This document shows positions 1-9,365 of a stretch of 39,109 bases of DNA, piece after piece. The notes beneath the pieces are model-generated. The model made no database searches. It worked only from the letters and a program-made list of their open reading frames with translations, and was not told where the DNA came from. Positions within the stretch are counted from its first letter, which is position 1; each line of letters begins with the position of its first letter. The position numbers and the translations under genes were made by a program. The DNA comes from Tritrichomonas foetus (lineage: Eukaryota; Parabasalia; Tritrichomonadida; Tritrichomonadidae): NCBI GenBank assembly GCA_001839685.1, contig MLAK01000889.1, positions 18,081 through 57,189 on the forward strand, in the 5' to 3' direction.

Positions 1-571
1 TGAATAAAAATATGTGTTCTTCGATGATTTAATTATAAGAAATAATAAAGCAAAATGAATAAAATCAATGAAATCAAAAATTGTTCATTCATGATTTAAA
101 TTATAAGGAATTTTATAAATGAAGTTAAGGTGTTCAAATATGGGTCNGTTTTGAATAANAATATGTGTTAGCAATTTTCGACGTACATATTATATTTCAT
201 GAATTAATTCACCATCATTAAATGTTAAAATCAATGTGTCAGACTCACAGAGCAAGGTATATTTATCACGTTTTTTCTTTCGGATTTTATTTATTGGATT
301 ACGATAATTTAATGATTAGGACTGAAAACAATTCACTCAGTAACTCAAAACCACCCCAAAATATTTTGTATTCTGTTGGAATGAAATAAGCGTGATGAAA
401 TTTCTTCACTTTTGTGCTTCAAAGCCAAAAATATGAGTAAAGTAAATTTGAAACGCGTCACTTTAAATCCTTTCCAAGCTTGGCCATCATGCAGATGCAC
501 TATAAAGGAAATCACCAAAAAATCGATAAAAAAGTGAAAAGCAAAAATTTTCAAAGATCTCAATATTTAGT
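1..571. other. AT-rich non-coding left edge
   Basis: No convincing gene is visible. An 18-nt direct repeat begins at 1 and at 152, with one ambiguous base in the second copy, and there are unresolved bases at 147 and 159. This stretch lies downstream of eL15 on the minus strand. An open stretch at 345-563 (-) has no ATG at its start and is judged to be chance. Confidence 0.5.
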
Positions 572-1186
572 TTAGCGGAAACGGTGGAGCTTCATTGTGT
601 TGCGGATCTTCCAGTCGGCATAGCGGGATGGTCTCATCTTGCGGAATCCCTTTCCTTTGCCCATTAAAGCGCGGTGTTGCTTTCCGGCTGATGTAAGGCC
701 ACGGGCTTCACGGCGGGTGTGGACTGAGTCGCAGATCCAGTTGATCTTTGGATCGTGTTGGATGGCGGCGTGCATTGGATCGACGAAGATGCATTCGTAA
801 TATTTGTAAGCACCATCTTCATTAACCCAGTATGAGTTAAGGAGGCGGAGTGATGGAAGGGCCTTACCAGCTTTCATTTCACCGAGGGCTTGAAGGTTGA
901 TCTTTGGTGTGAGTTGGTAAATATGGTGGGTACGGTTCTTACCATAAAGCCTGTTCTTTGAGGCAACTCTCCTGCGGCCTCCCTTCCTGATGCGGATACG
1001 ATAGAGGACATAGCCTTGCTTGGCCTTGTAACCTAATCTGCGAGCCTTATCTGGGCGTGTTGGATGTGTAAGGCGGACGAGTTCTGGGAGTTGGCGGTAT
1101 TCCCAGCAACGGAGGCGGAGGATGAAACGCATGACATCGCTTTGTTTCTTTGTCCAGAGTTCACGGAGGTATTGATAGGCACCCAT
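572..1186 (-). CDS. RPL15: 60S ribosomal protein eL15
   Basis: Structural protein of the large ribosomal subunit. The 204-residue product has the normal eukaryotic/archaeal eL15 length and matches end to end. The N-terminus MGAYQYLRELWTKKQSDVMR, the basic central segment with RIRIRKGGRRR, the conserved INWICDSVHTRREARGLTSAG block and the basic end KIRNTMKLHRFR are all present. The start ATG is the only sensible one because family similarity begins at residue 1. The stop TAA lies in TAAAC, so it overlaps a TAAA polyadenylation tetranucleotide. Directly upstream is an imperfect palindrome (1190-1206) resembling elements before eL18 and SBDS in this window. Further upstream is an initiator-like TCACTT (within 1248-1264). 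The gene is richer in G and C than its flanks, as expected for a highly expressed gene. Nothing is broken or unusual. Confidence 0.97.
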   Translation of the reverse strand: MGAYQYLRELWTKKQSDVMRFILRLRCWEYRQLPELVRLTHPTRPDKARRLGYKAKQGYVLYRIRIRKGGRRRVASKNRLYGKNRTHHIYQLTPKINLQALGEMKAGKALPSLRLLNSYWVNEDGAYKYYECIFVDPMHAAIQHDPKINWICDSVHTRREARGLTSAGKQHRALMGKGKGFRKMRPSRYADWKIRNTMKLHRFR

Positions 1187-1189
1187 GAG

Positions 1190-1206
1190 AAAAAGGCCGA
1201 CCTTTT
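1190..1206. promoter_or_regulatory. GGCCGACC imperfect palindrome upstream of eL15
   Basis: The plus strand reads AAAAAGGCCGACCTTTT, ending 3 bases before the eL15 start codon. Related strings, AAAAAGGATCGGCC before eL18 and GTCGATCCTTTT before SBDS, occupy the same place. I infer a shared promoter element of ribosome-related genes. Orientation differs between genes, which fits a near-palindromic site. Confidence 0.5.
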
Positions 1207-1834
1207 GATCGTTTTCCTCTGAAATTTATCGAGCCAGATTAATTCAAGAAAAGTGACTGAAATTCTTTGATAACCGCTTATTTTATATCAATTGATTCTG
1301 AGAGAATAATCTTCACTTTTTGTATAAAATTAGGAATTGCAATTTAGCTTTTTGTGCAAATCATTTGATCTGACTATTATGATTTGTCACTTTTTTCTAG
1401 CGAAACTCATTTTAATTCTTGCTGAAAAACCATTATTATTCAGAAAATTTACAATTTATATATCATCTATTACTAATAGACATATTTGGGTAAAATTCTT
1501 ATTAATAAGTAATTTTTGATAATATGATCTCATTTCATTGGCATTATTTGGTCTGATTATTAGTAGATAAAATTATGATATGATAAGAATTTAACATCCA
1601 AGGAATTATTCGAAGGAATCATCATAATCTTTCGAAAAAGTGAAAAAAAATCGACTTTTTTTCGAATCGTTATTACCAAAGTTGATCGTTTGATTATTCA
1701 CTTGCACAGGCGTGCATATATTTATATAATCATGTTATATATATATATATATATATAAGCTTCGATTTTTCATTTCTAAAAACGTAATCACGTATAATTT
1801 AGATGAAAGAAAGATAAAACGACAAATTTAATAT
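1207..1834. other. Intergenic region with TA microsatellite
   Basis: Upstream region of eL15 and downstream region of the alcohol dehydrogenase, both on the minus strand. It contains an initiator-like motif near 1250-1262 and a (TA)n run at about 1735-1757. No coding signal stands out; a 60-codon stretch at 1337-1519 (+) lacks a start and has a random-looking composition. Confidence 0.5.
1735..1757. repeat. (TA)n microsatellite
   Basis: An uninterrupted alternating TA run in the spacer between the alcohol dehydrogenase and eL15. It is a simple repeat with no other structure visible. Confidence 0.9.
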
Positions 1835-3028
1835 TTAATAAATAACGTGTGCAAGAATGGAGCGAACATCATCAGCGTTGAATGACTGTCTAAATCCGAA
1901 TGGTTCCCCGTTCATCGATTCCATCACTTTCTGCGTCAAGAGTTCAACTGTTCCCTCATTGACCTGTATTTCTTTTCCATCATCAGTTTTCCAATCACTT
2001 AATTTGAGAGGCAATTTCAAATCTCTAATAAATTTCCTGATTTCAACGATGCATTTTCTTGCCTTTTCTTCCTCAGTTCCTTCGTAGATACCGAATACGA
2101 ATTCAGCGGTTTTTGCTAATAATGAAATTCGACTTTCAAACTTATTTTCGAGAAGGAAAGGCATCACCATTGAAAGAGTTGCAGCATGATCGACATCAAA
2201 CTCAGCAGTAATTTGATGTCCAATTGTATGAATTGCCCAGCAGTCTTCTTTTCCAAGAACAAACAAGCCATTAAGTGCAAAAGACGCCGATACAAACAAA
2301 CGGCCTTTCAACTCAAGACTCGATCCTTCTTTGATCACATCAGGACCAATAGTGACGAGCTCCTTGCATAGACTTAGCCAAAAGTTATCCATCATCGGAA
2401 CTTCCTGTGGTGTCAGGTATTGGTCAACGCAATGACAAAAAGCATCAAAAACACCATTACTTAATTGCCGCTGAGGAAGAGTAGCTGCATATCTTGGATC
2501 AAGAAGAGAAAATTGAGGATAAGCCAATCTGTGAACACGATCATGCTTGGCTTTTTCTGAACGCTTGCTGATGACGAAGCTATGATCCCATTCGCTTCCA
2601 GTGGCAGGAAGTGTCATAACTGAGCCAAACGGAATTGGATTTTCTGGGAACTTTCTATTTATATACATGTCCCAAGCATCGTCAACATTTTCTAAACGTG
2701 CGGCAAATGAAATGAACTTCGTGCCGTCACAAACAGAGCCGCCGCCAACTGCCAATAAAACATCTGGCTGAAAATCTTTACAAACTTTTGCAATTTCAAC
2801 TAATCTGTCATATTCTGGATTTGGCGGAATTCCTCCTTCCCACCTCACTTCGCACTGTAGAAGATCGAGAGAGTTTTGAACGTCAGCACGAGCGCCATTT
2901 TTGTCGATACTGCCACCACCAAATGTGCAAATTACTTTCGAGTTAGGTTTGACGAATTTTGAAAGGTGATCTCGAACGGCGAATTCTCCAAATCCGATCT
3001 GCGTGTAGTTTTGCCAAATCCACTTCAT
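1835..3028 (-). CDS. Iron-dependent alcohol/aldehyde dehydrogenase, YqhD/BDH type
   Basis: Group III metal-dependent dehydrogenase that would reduce aldehydes to alcohols with NAD(P)H in the cytosol. The chosen start gives 397 residues beginning MKWIWQNYT, aligned with the start of bacterial YqhD. The frame stays open upstream only to a TTG, so the first ATG is used. Visible motifs are GGGS twice in the nucleotide-binding half (GGGSIDKNG, GGGSVCDGTKF), LPATGSEWDHSFVIS, and the metal ligands in NGVFDAFCHCVDQY (Asp195 and His199) and CWAIHTIGH...DVDHA (His267 and His281). Length and motifs fit YqhD/butanol dehydrogenase closely, including LDPRYAATLPQRQ. The family is mainly bacterial, so acquisition by lateral transfer is likely. 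Anaerobic redox balancing or aldehyde detoxification is the probable role. Cofactor preference cannot be read from the sequence with certainty. Confidence 0.93.
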   Translation of the reverse strand: MKWIWQNYTQIGFGEFAVRDHLSKFVKPNSKVICTFGGGSIDKNGARADVQNSLDLLQCEVRWEGGIPPNPEYDRLVEIAKVCKDFQPDVLLAVGGGSVCDGTKFISFAARLENVDDAWDMYINRKFPENPIPFGSVMTLPATGSEWDHSFVISKRSEKAKHDRVHRLAYPQFSLLDPRYAATLPQRQLSNGVFDAFCHCVDQYLTPQEVPMMDNFWLSLCKELVTIGPDVIKEGSSLELKGRLFVSASFALNGLFVLGKEDCWAIHTIGHQITAEFDVDHAATLSMVMPFLLENKFESRISLLAKTAEFVFGIYEGTEEEKARKCIVEIRKFIRDLKLPLKLSDWKTDDGKEIQVNEGTVELLTQKVMESMNGEPFGFRQSFNADDVRSILAHVIY

Positions 3029-3666
3029 TGATTTTGTTTGTTGAGAAATCAAAGAAAAAAATGAGATAAAAGCAGTGTTTTCATATCACATGTTCGTTCA
3101 CCGAGCATGGTCAAATATATTCTGAATAAGATGTCAACTCTAAATGACAAGAAATTTATCACATCACCTCATTTTATCTTCTTCACCAAAATGTGGATTT
3201 AAGTAAAAATATCAATGACAATTATTTTTGGTTCAATCTAAACCGCCATCTGGTTATTTTGCTATGTAAAAGAAATCTGATTCACAATCATGTTCATTAA
3301 ACAGTTCATTCATTAGAATCATATTCTCAGATATATTACAAGATTAATTTCACCTTTTTACACCAAGATTTTAATTTTTTTTATCGGTAAAGTGAATTTG
3401 TTTCGAATAATAAAAATGCTGTTTTTTTCTGACATTTATAATCAGTCATTCATTCACAAAAAGATAATAAATACAACAGCTTTCAATGAAAGAAATAAAG
3501 AGAGTTAGTTAATAAAATATTATTAACTCAACCTTTCTTGTTCACTTTCATGATGAACTAATTTATTAACTTGACCAGAAAATCCAAAATTAACATCTAA
3601 TGCTAAGAAAACTTATCATTCAAATTGAAAGTATGTTTCAATTTTAATTACTTCTTACAAAATTTG
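3029..3666. other. Divergent intergenic promoter region
   Basis: Spacer between the divergently transcribed alcohol dehydrogenase (-) and CYFIP (+). It is AT-rich and has no credible gene. TCATTC at about 3617-3622 resembles a trichomonad initiator upstream of the CYFIP start. Confidence 0.5.
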
Positions 3667-6600
3667 ATGCAGCGAACACGAAGTAGTAATTCCGTAATTA
3701 TTCAATCAAAAGCGACAGTTCAAGCGTGCGATGACCTTCAAGGACTTCAGTTGATTGATGCTTCACCGAATTCCGTTCCCCAAGCAACTTTTGTAAGATT
3801 ACCAAATGAATCTTCTTTTGAGCACACTCTTTATATGGGACTTAACATCCCATCAACACAAAATATTACTGATGTCTGTTTACTTGAAGAGCACCAAACT
3901 AGAATTGATAGTTTTGTTTATCGTCTATATGCACATCGTTCCATAATGGTTCCATTACAAAAATATATCAAAGTGAAGTCATCAGATGTTGATTTAATTA
4001 TCAAAATTGCGGAACAACATGCAAAACCATTAAATGAATTATTATCATTAACAATTATGACAGTTGATGCATGTATTAAACATATTCAAACTCTTTTGTC
4101 AAATGAAAAAATGTGGAAAAATGGCCATTATAGTGATGAATTACTTTTTAGTCTCTGCAAAACATTACATAGTTTATGTGTTCTTGATAGTATACATTTT
4201 GCAAAACAATCAATTAAGCTAGATGTTAGTGGTTTGAATCAAATGTCAATAATGTGTGGAAACTCAAAGGGATTTTTTAATTCTGCGATACAACAATGGG
4301 TAAATGAAGAAAATGCAGTCGAGAAAAAATTATTAACTGAATTAGGAAAACTAAAATCAGAAGATTTAATTAATGTCACAAGTATTATATATAGATACAT
4401 TAAAAATGCATTAAATTCCAACAATTTTGTCCTTGATCAAATGAAGTATTATCATTTAGTTTCCCTTTATTTGTTTGTCAAATTATGTCCACCTGGAATT
4501 CAAATTAGTGAGATTCCTTATTTGAAAAATCTGTTTGAATCTGCTCCATTTATCCCTTTGTTTCATGAACATTCTTTTAGTATTGTTGAGAAACTCCAAA
4601 AATTGGATTTTTTTAAGGCATCAAATGTGGTTTTTAATGATGATTCCGTAAATCCGATTAAAGCTTTTATAGCAATTAGAAAAAAATTTACAGCTGTCAC
4701 ATCAAAGATTCATCGTTTGTTATCTAACACCAAAAATGAAAATGTATATTCAAATATAGCTCTTGATGGTAATAATAGTAATACTCACAATATCAATGAG
4801 ATTGATATGAAAAGTTATCAGGATTTATATTTCTCAATATGTGAAGCTCTTCAACTAATTTCATCAACTTCAAATATATTACGTGAGCAATATGCATATA
4901 AATTAGCAAAGCCACCGGCAGAGCCTAAAGATATGAAACCATATGAACGATCAGTTCGCCAGCCAAATTATACGCAAAGTGAATTAAAAATCATGCTGCA
5001 ATTACTTGCTCTTTGTCGTGAGCTACATGATATGTTAAGATCTAGTATTCCTGCAATATATCCCAAAATATCACTATACATCCAACAAACTTTCCAAAAT
5101 TTTGTTAAAAATACTCTTGAAAAAATCGTAATTAAATCAAAAAGAAAACAAAAGAAGATAAAAGAAGAAGTTGACCTAATTCGTGATTTAGCAGGTGATT
5201 GGATACCTGGTGAACTAATCCAAATTGTTGCCAAAAAAGTTTCGGAATTTAAAGAAAGAGAAATTCTCAAAAGAAACTCGGCGCCATCATCTCAAATTAT
5301 TGAATTTGTCCGAATACAAATTCAGCAAATGATAACGCCTGAATCTGTTTTCATTAAGCCTTCAAAGAAAATATTACAGCGTGGTCATGCATTTGTTGAG
5401 AAAGATGAAAATAGATTAAAGGAATTCATTCGAATATCTGCTAATTGGGTGTCTGTTCTTCAATTTGAGCAAACATTGACAGAAGCATCAGATCAATCAT
5501 GCTTTTATTTTAAAGAAGTACAATTGGATCTTAATAATGTTGTACAATTTCCTGTTCGGTCTTCTCTTCCTTTTATTTTATGTCAATACGCATTGGATAA
5601 TTATTATCAACCAGAATTAACAGAAATTATCTTTTATCCATTATCAATATATGATGATGCTGCATCAGTTGCATTAAATACTCATAAATCAAAATTAATG
5701 TTTGATGAAATAACAGCAGAAGCAAGAGTTTGTCTTGATACTTTATCGGTCTTAATAGGAGAGTTTACATTTAATGCATTTAGAACATTTGCAACCCTTC
5801 GTCAAATGCCAGAAAAAATGATAAATATTCTAAAAATAGCACATGCTCGACACTGGCCTCATTCACAAGCATATCGACTTAGAACTCTTCTTCAACAGAA
5901 CCAGTATTATTTGTTATCAAGACAAATAACATTAAAGTCTTTAATAGCACCAAGAGTTGATGATGAAATCAATTCAGCTGTTTCTATATTGTATAAAATA
6001 AGTGATGAACTTGGTGTTGTTTCATCATTAGCTTTACAACGCGTTTTATCGATTATAAAGGAAACACACAGGCTTCTCAGTGAGCAAGGTCTTCCTTTGA
6101 TGCCATTTAAAGATATTGAAAGAACTGCAAAATGGGATAACGTCCTTCTTTCTTTTGCATCCAAATATTTGAGAGATATTATTGCACATTTAACGCGCAC
6201 TCTTCTCCGTCAGTTTTCTTTATTAATTAATCCACTCAGATTAATACCACCAAAGAAACAACAACTTCCAAGTGATTTGCTAGGCCCACTCAATTTAGGC
6301 AAAATATTGAAAGATTCACTTGACTCATCAACTGCATTTGTAACAGTACATCATTTTTCAGCAATTCTCAGACAGCTTAATGATGGATCAATTGTAGTTC
6401 TTGCACAAAATTTACAACAATATGTTCGAAAATCATATGATCATTTTGTAACAAAATATAAACTCTTACATCAGAGACTCTTCAGGATAAAAGATGCGCA
6501 ATTTGGGACATCAGCTCATTCTGCCTTTGCCCGTTATGAGGGTGCTTATAAATATTTCTTAAATGATAATCAGATTACTTCAATGCTTCATGCAATGCAA

Positions 6601-7248
6601 AATATTGGCAACACAATTGCTGTTGCAGAAATGCTAGATGAAGCATTGTTAATGAAAGAGTTTAACACAACACAAGTTTTATCCTACATGAGAAGTGTAG
6701 ATGAAGATGGAAAACCCCGCGATGAAATTGAATGGTTATTTGATAATAATTTTCAAGATGCATTTCAAATAATCAAGAAAAGGCCATTAAACTCAGCCAA
6801 TAATTCTCAGCAAATGATATTAACAATGGTAATTGACGAGTTCATTTCTGCAGTTAAATGTGATTCCAGTTTATATGATGAACCTAATCGTGATTCTTTT
6901 GATTTTACCACAATGTCAGGATTTTCTACCATTTGGAGTGTTTTGGAATTTGTTTATTGTTTATTAGAAACTTTGCGCGGTTCAGACTTAAATAGTGGAT
7001 TTTTGAAATATGGACAAGGTGTACAACTAACTGCAGCATTAATGCTTTTGATTACTGATCAAGTTGATTTATCAAATCTTCTTTCTATTGGAAGAAAATT
7101 GCAGAGACATAATTTAACAGACATGTCAGGTATGGCTGATGAAAAAACATTGAGATTCATTTCCATATCTCGATATGAAAGCGCAACAATAGAATGGGCA
7201 ATTGACTTTCTGAATCCATATGTTCATAACCATTTCGAGAAAAAATAA
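3667..7248 (+). CDS. CYFIP: CYFIP/Sra-1 (PIR121) subunit of the WAVE regulatory complex
   Basis: Large helical subunit that in other eukaryotes binds Rac1-GTP and holds the SCAR/WAVE protein inactive, so linking small GTPases to Arp2/3 actin assembly. The 1193-residue product is close to the usual ~1250. The first ATG (MQRTRSS) is used because the frame upstream begins only with TTG. Family-like blocks run in order: YQDLYFSICEALQLISS and ANKLAKP-like AYKLAKPP (about 390-420), RSVRQPNYTQSELK with LRELHDM-type helices (about 425-460), then VQFPVRSSLPFILCQYALD (about 630-650) and IYDDAASVALNTHKSKLMFDEITAEARVC-like helices (about 665-695). A C-terminal FLKYGQGVQLTAALMLLITDQ segment corresponds to the GDGLHWAG region. 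Residues that contact Rac1 cannot be assigned by eye. The stop is TAAAG, overlapping a TAAA signal. Trichomonads are amoeboid on host surfaces, which fits a WAVE complex. Confidence rests on several colinear motifs. Confidence 0.88.
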   Translation: MQRTRSSNSVIIQSKATVQACDDLQGLQLIDASPNSVPQATFVRLPNESSFEHTLYMGLNIPSTQNITDVCLLEEHQTRIDSFVYRLYAHRSIMVPLQKYIKVKSSDVDLIIKIAEQHAKPLNELLSLTIMTVDACIKHIQTLLSNEKMWKNGHYSDELLFSLCKTLHSLCVLDSIHFAKQSIKLDVSGLNQMSIMCGNSKGFFNSAIQQWVNEENAVEKKLLTELGKLKSEDLINVTSIIYRYIKNALNSNNFVLDQMKYYHLVSLYLFVKLCPPGIQISEIPYLKNLFESAPFIPLFHEHSFSIVEKLQKLDFFKASNVVFNDDSVNPIKAFIAIRKKFTAVTSKIHRLLSNTKNENVYSNIALDGNNSNTHNINEIDMKSYQDLYFSICEALQLISSTSNILREQYAYKLAKPPAEPKDMKPYERSVRQPNYTQSELKIMLQLLALCRELHDMLRSSIPAIYPKISLYIQQTFQNFVKNTLEKIVIKSKRKQKKIKEEVDLIRDLAGDWIPGELIQIVAKKVSEFKEREILKRNSAPSSQIIEFVRIQIQQMITPESVFIKPSKKILQRGHAFVEKDENRLKEFIRISANWVSVLQFEQTLTEASDQSCFYFKEVQLDLNNVVQFPVRSSLPFILCQYALDNYYQPELTEIIFYPLSIYDDAASVALNTHKSKLMFDEITAEARVCLDTLSVLIGEFTFNAFRTFATLRQMPEKMINILKIAHARHWPHSQAYRLRTLLQQNQYYLLSRQITLKSLIAPRVDDEINSAVSILYKISDELGVVSSLALQRVLSIIKETHRLLSEQGLPLMPFKDIERTAKWDNVLLSFASKYLRDIIAHLTRTLLRQFSLLINPLRLIPPKKQQLPSDLLGPLNLGKILKDSLDSSTAFVTVHHFSAILRQLNDGSIVVLAQNLQQYVRKSYDHFVTKYKLLHQRLFRIKDAQFGTSAHSAFARYEGAYKYFLNDNQITSMLHAMQNIGNTIAVAEMLDEALLMKEFNTTQVLSYMRSVDEDGKPRDEIEWLFDNNFQDAFQIIKKRPLNSANNSQQMILTMVIDEFISAVKCDSSLYDEPNRDSFDFTTMSGFSTIWSVLEFVYCLLETLRGSDLNSGFLKYGQGVQLTAALMLLITDQVDLSNLLSIGRKLQRHNLTDMSGMADEKTLRFISISRYESATIEWAIDFLNPYVHNHFEKK

Positions 7249-7514
7249 AGAATAATCACAATAATATCATCAACCAATAACTTTTTTGTCTAGACTGAAA
7301 AAACGCATTATTGAAGATTTATTTGCATGTAATTCTAATGGTTTTTTCAATTAAGTGTACATTCTAATCTTAAACTTTCATTCTATTCTAATCATAATAA
7401 GGTAAAAAAAAAAAAAATTAGAAAAATATTTTTTATATAATCTAATATAAATAAAATCAAATAACTCAAATAAAGTGGAAAAAATTACATAAGGAAAATC
7501 TCTACCCAAAGAAA

Positions 7515-9365
7515 TCATTTGTCTTTTCGTGAAGACGATGATTTGTGATGAGATTTAAGTCTTTCTGTAATTTCAATCCATTTTTCGTAAATATCATCAT
7601 GATACAAATATATCTCAGATAAAAGTGGAAAATTAAAAACCCTTAATTTCGTCACAGAATCATTTGAAAAAAGACAGTCATGTAACACATTAACTAGACT
7701 GATAAAGTTTTCTTGTAGGTCCGGTTTTAATTCAGGATCAGGATTTGCATAAATTTTTGTGTGTTCACTCGAAAACTCAATTTCTCGTATGTGAGAGTTA
7801 TGCTTTAGCTCAGAAACAATTTCAAGGGCATCAGCAACTGTTAAAGGTCCAGAAATAGAGAGTAGTTCTATTGAAAAGTTTTCTTTCACAATTTCAGCGA
7901 CAGCTTCTGACATTTTATGTTTCGAATATTCACCCATGTCAGTTGATCTAAAGTTCAAATAGATTTTTCGTGGGAAAATCGATTTATCTTTAATTGATTG
8001 AATAAATTGATAACAACCATCATCAGTGATTCGACTATTGCTTCTTAAGTCAAGAGAAGAAAGTTTGATTTGTTTTAGATAGTTAGCTAGTATTTCTAAA
8101 GATTCGTCGTTCAAATTATTATCGTTTAGATTCAAATGACGGATTGGAAAATCTTTCAACGAATGAATAATATTACTGAATACAGAGTTATCTAAATGAA
8201 GTTCATGGAAATCCAGTGTTTCAATTTTATCTTTGTCATTAACTTTTGTATTAAGAATAATTTGACCAATATAATGACAATTCTGTGTGTTTATTTGATC
8301 ATTCCATCTAAAAACAGTAGTTGGGCTTTCAAAACGCGGTCCAGGAAGTTTGAGAAGCCAGATATCATCAGTTCTCCCGAAATCATGGAAAGAAATCGTC
8401 AATTCTTCAGTTCTTCCTTCTAATGCTTTATTTACAGTGAAAATTTGTTCAAGATCGAAAAATCCAATTCGCAGATCAGATAGTTTTGGCGAATTCTTTA
8501 ACGAGTTCAAAAAACAGTCAAAATAAGTTCTTGTTCCCCAAATATTATCGTGAACTCTTGGCCATGAAATTGGAAGCATTTGCTTGCTGAATCCATCCAT
8601 TATTAGTGTTTCCAAATTTAATGATGGAATCGATGACAAAAAGCTCAGAAGTTGTTGTTCATTCACTTTGCAGCCACTTAATCCAAGTTGCGAAACCTTG
8701 CTCATTGCAACTTTTTCAGACAGCATTTTAAGATCAACAATATTATATCCTAAATCTAGACATGTGAGGTGAGATTGGTCAAGGTTTGTAATTATAGAGA
8801 ATGTCCCTTCATTCCAAATTTGATTATCAGCAATGCAAAGCGAAAGTAAGTGAGATTCGGGCAATACATCGCCGAGGGCCTGGGCGCCAACAGAAAACAT
8901 CGAATTACTTTCTAACCGTAAATGTTTGAGATTTTTGTTCTTCGGAAGCGATTTGGCAAGTGCTACGACCCCCTCATCTGGAATATCGCATCCGTTTAAG
9001 CTCAAGAGCTCCAGCGGAGGGTTCAGTTCGAGCGAAGCAGCGAGTGCTTTACAGGGTTCCGTTGGAAAAATGTTGTCGTCTGCGATTAATTCGATCAGAT
9101 TAGAATGTCCGATTGATTCGAAAAGTAAAACCGAAGATCTTTGAATTAATTGAGTCTGGATGATACATAAATATTGTAGATTCTTTGAATTTTTCAAATG
9201 ATTGGACAGAAGTTCGACTGATTCGTAGCTGAGGTGATTTGTGGATAAATCGAGTCTGATGAGGCTGTCGTTGAGGTTGCTTTGCAAAAAGTTGAGAGTT
9301 TGATGGTTCCACATGTTTTTACCCGAAATATCGATCTCAGCTTCCTTCTCTTTTCGGTCTGACAT
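7515..9365 (-). CDS. Leucine-rich-repeat protein, ribonuclease-inhibitor-like
   Basis: A 616-residue protein built of RNI/NLRC-type leucine-rich repeats, usually protein-binding scaffolds. Repeats are visible as LIRLDLSTNHLS, LELLSLNGCDIPDEGVVALA, LKHLRLESNSMFSVGAQALG, LTCLDLGYN and SQLGLSGCKVN. A second set includes IRHLNLNDNNLNDESLEILA and LSSLDLRSNSRITDDGC. The two repeat blocks (about residues 30-260 and 380-520) are separated by a less regular segment. No signal peptide or membrane segment is seen, so it is probably intracellular. The C-terminus ends in a basic Ser/Lys tail (SSSSRKDK). The ATG is supported by a plausible N-terminus (MSDRKEKEAEIDISG) directly before the first repeat. The partner and function are unknown; large families of such proteins are typical of trichomonads. 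Confidence 0.85.
   Translation of the reverse strand: MSDRKEKEAEIDISGKNMWNHQTLNFLQSNLNDSLIRLDLSTNHLSYESVELLSNHLKNSKNLQYLCIIQTQLIQRSSVLLFESIGHSNLIELIADDNIFPTEPCKALAASLELNPPLELLSLNGCDIPDEGVVALAKSLPKNKNLKHLRLESNSMFSVGAQALGDVLPESHLLSLCIADNQIWNEGTFSIITNLDQSHLTCLDLGYNIVDLKMLSEKVAMSKVSQLGLSGCKVNEQQLLSFLSSIPSLNLETLIMDGFSKQMLPISWPRVHDNIWGTRTYFDCFLNSLKNSPKLSDLRIGFFDLEQIFTVNKALEGRTEELTISFHDFGRTDDIWLLKLPGPRFESPTTVFRWNDQINTQNCHYIGQIILNTKVNDKDKIETLDFHELHLDNSVFSNIIHSLKDFPIRHLNLNDNNLNDESLEILANYLKQIKLSSLDLRSNSRITDDGCYQFIQSIKDKSIFPRKIYLNFRSTDMGEYSKHKMSEAVAEIVKENFSIELLSISGPLTVADALEIVSELKHNSHIREIEFSSEHTKIYANPDPELKPDLQENFISLVNVLHDCLFSNDSVTKLRVFNFPLLSEIYLYHDDIYEKWIEITERLKSHHKSSSSRKDK

Noticed and set aside
345..563. 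72-codon minus-strand open frame downstream of eL15
   Set aside because: It begins at TTG, sits in the 3' flank of eL15, and is Phe/Ile-rich as expected from AT-rich DNA.
3029..3052. Longer alcohol dehydrogenase start
   Set aside because: The extension begins at TTG, and similarity to YqhD starts at the ATG at 3028.
3625..3666. Longer CYFIP start
   Set aside because: The upstream 14 codons begin with TTG, and eukaryotic initiation at the ATG at 3667 is more plausible.
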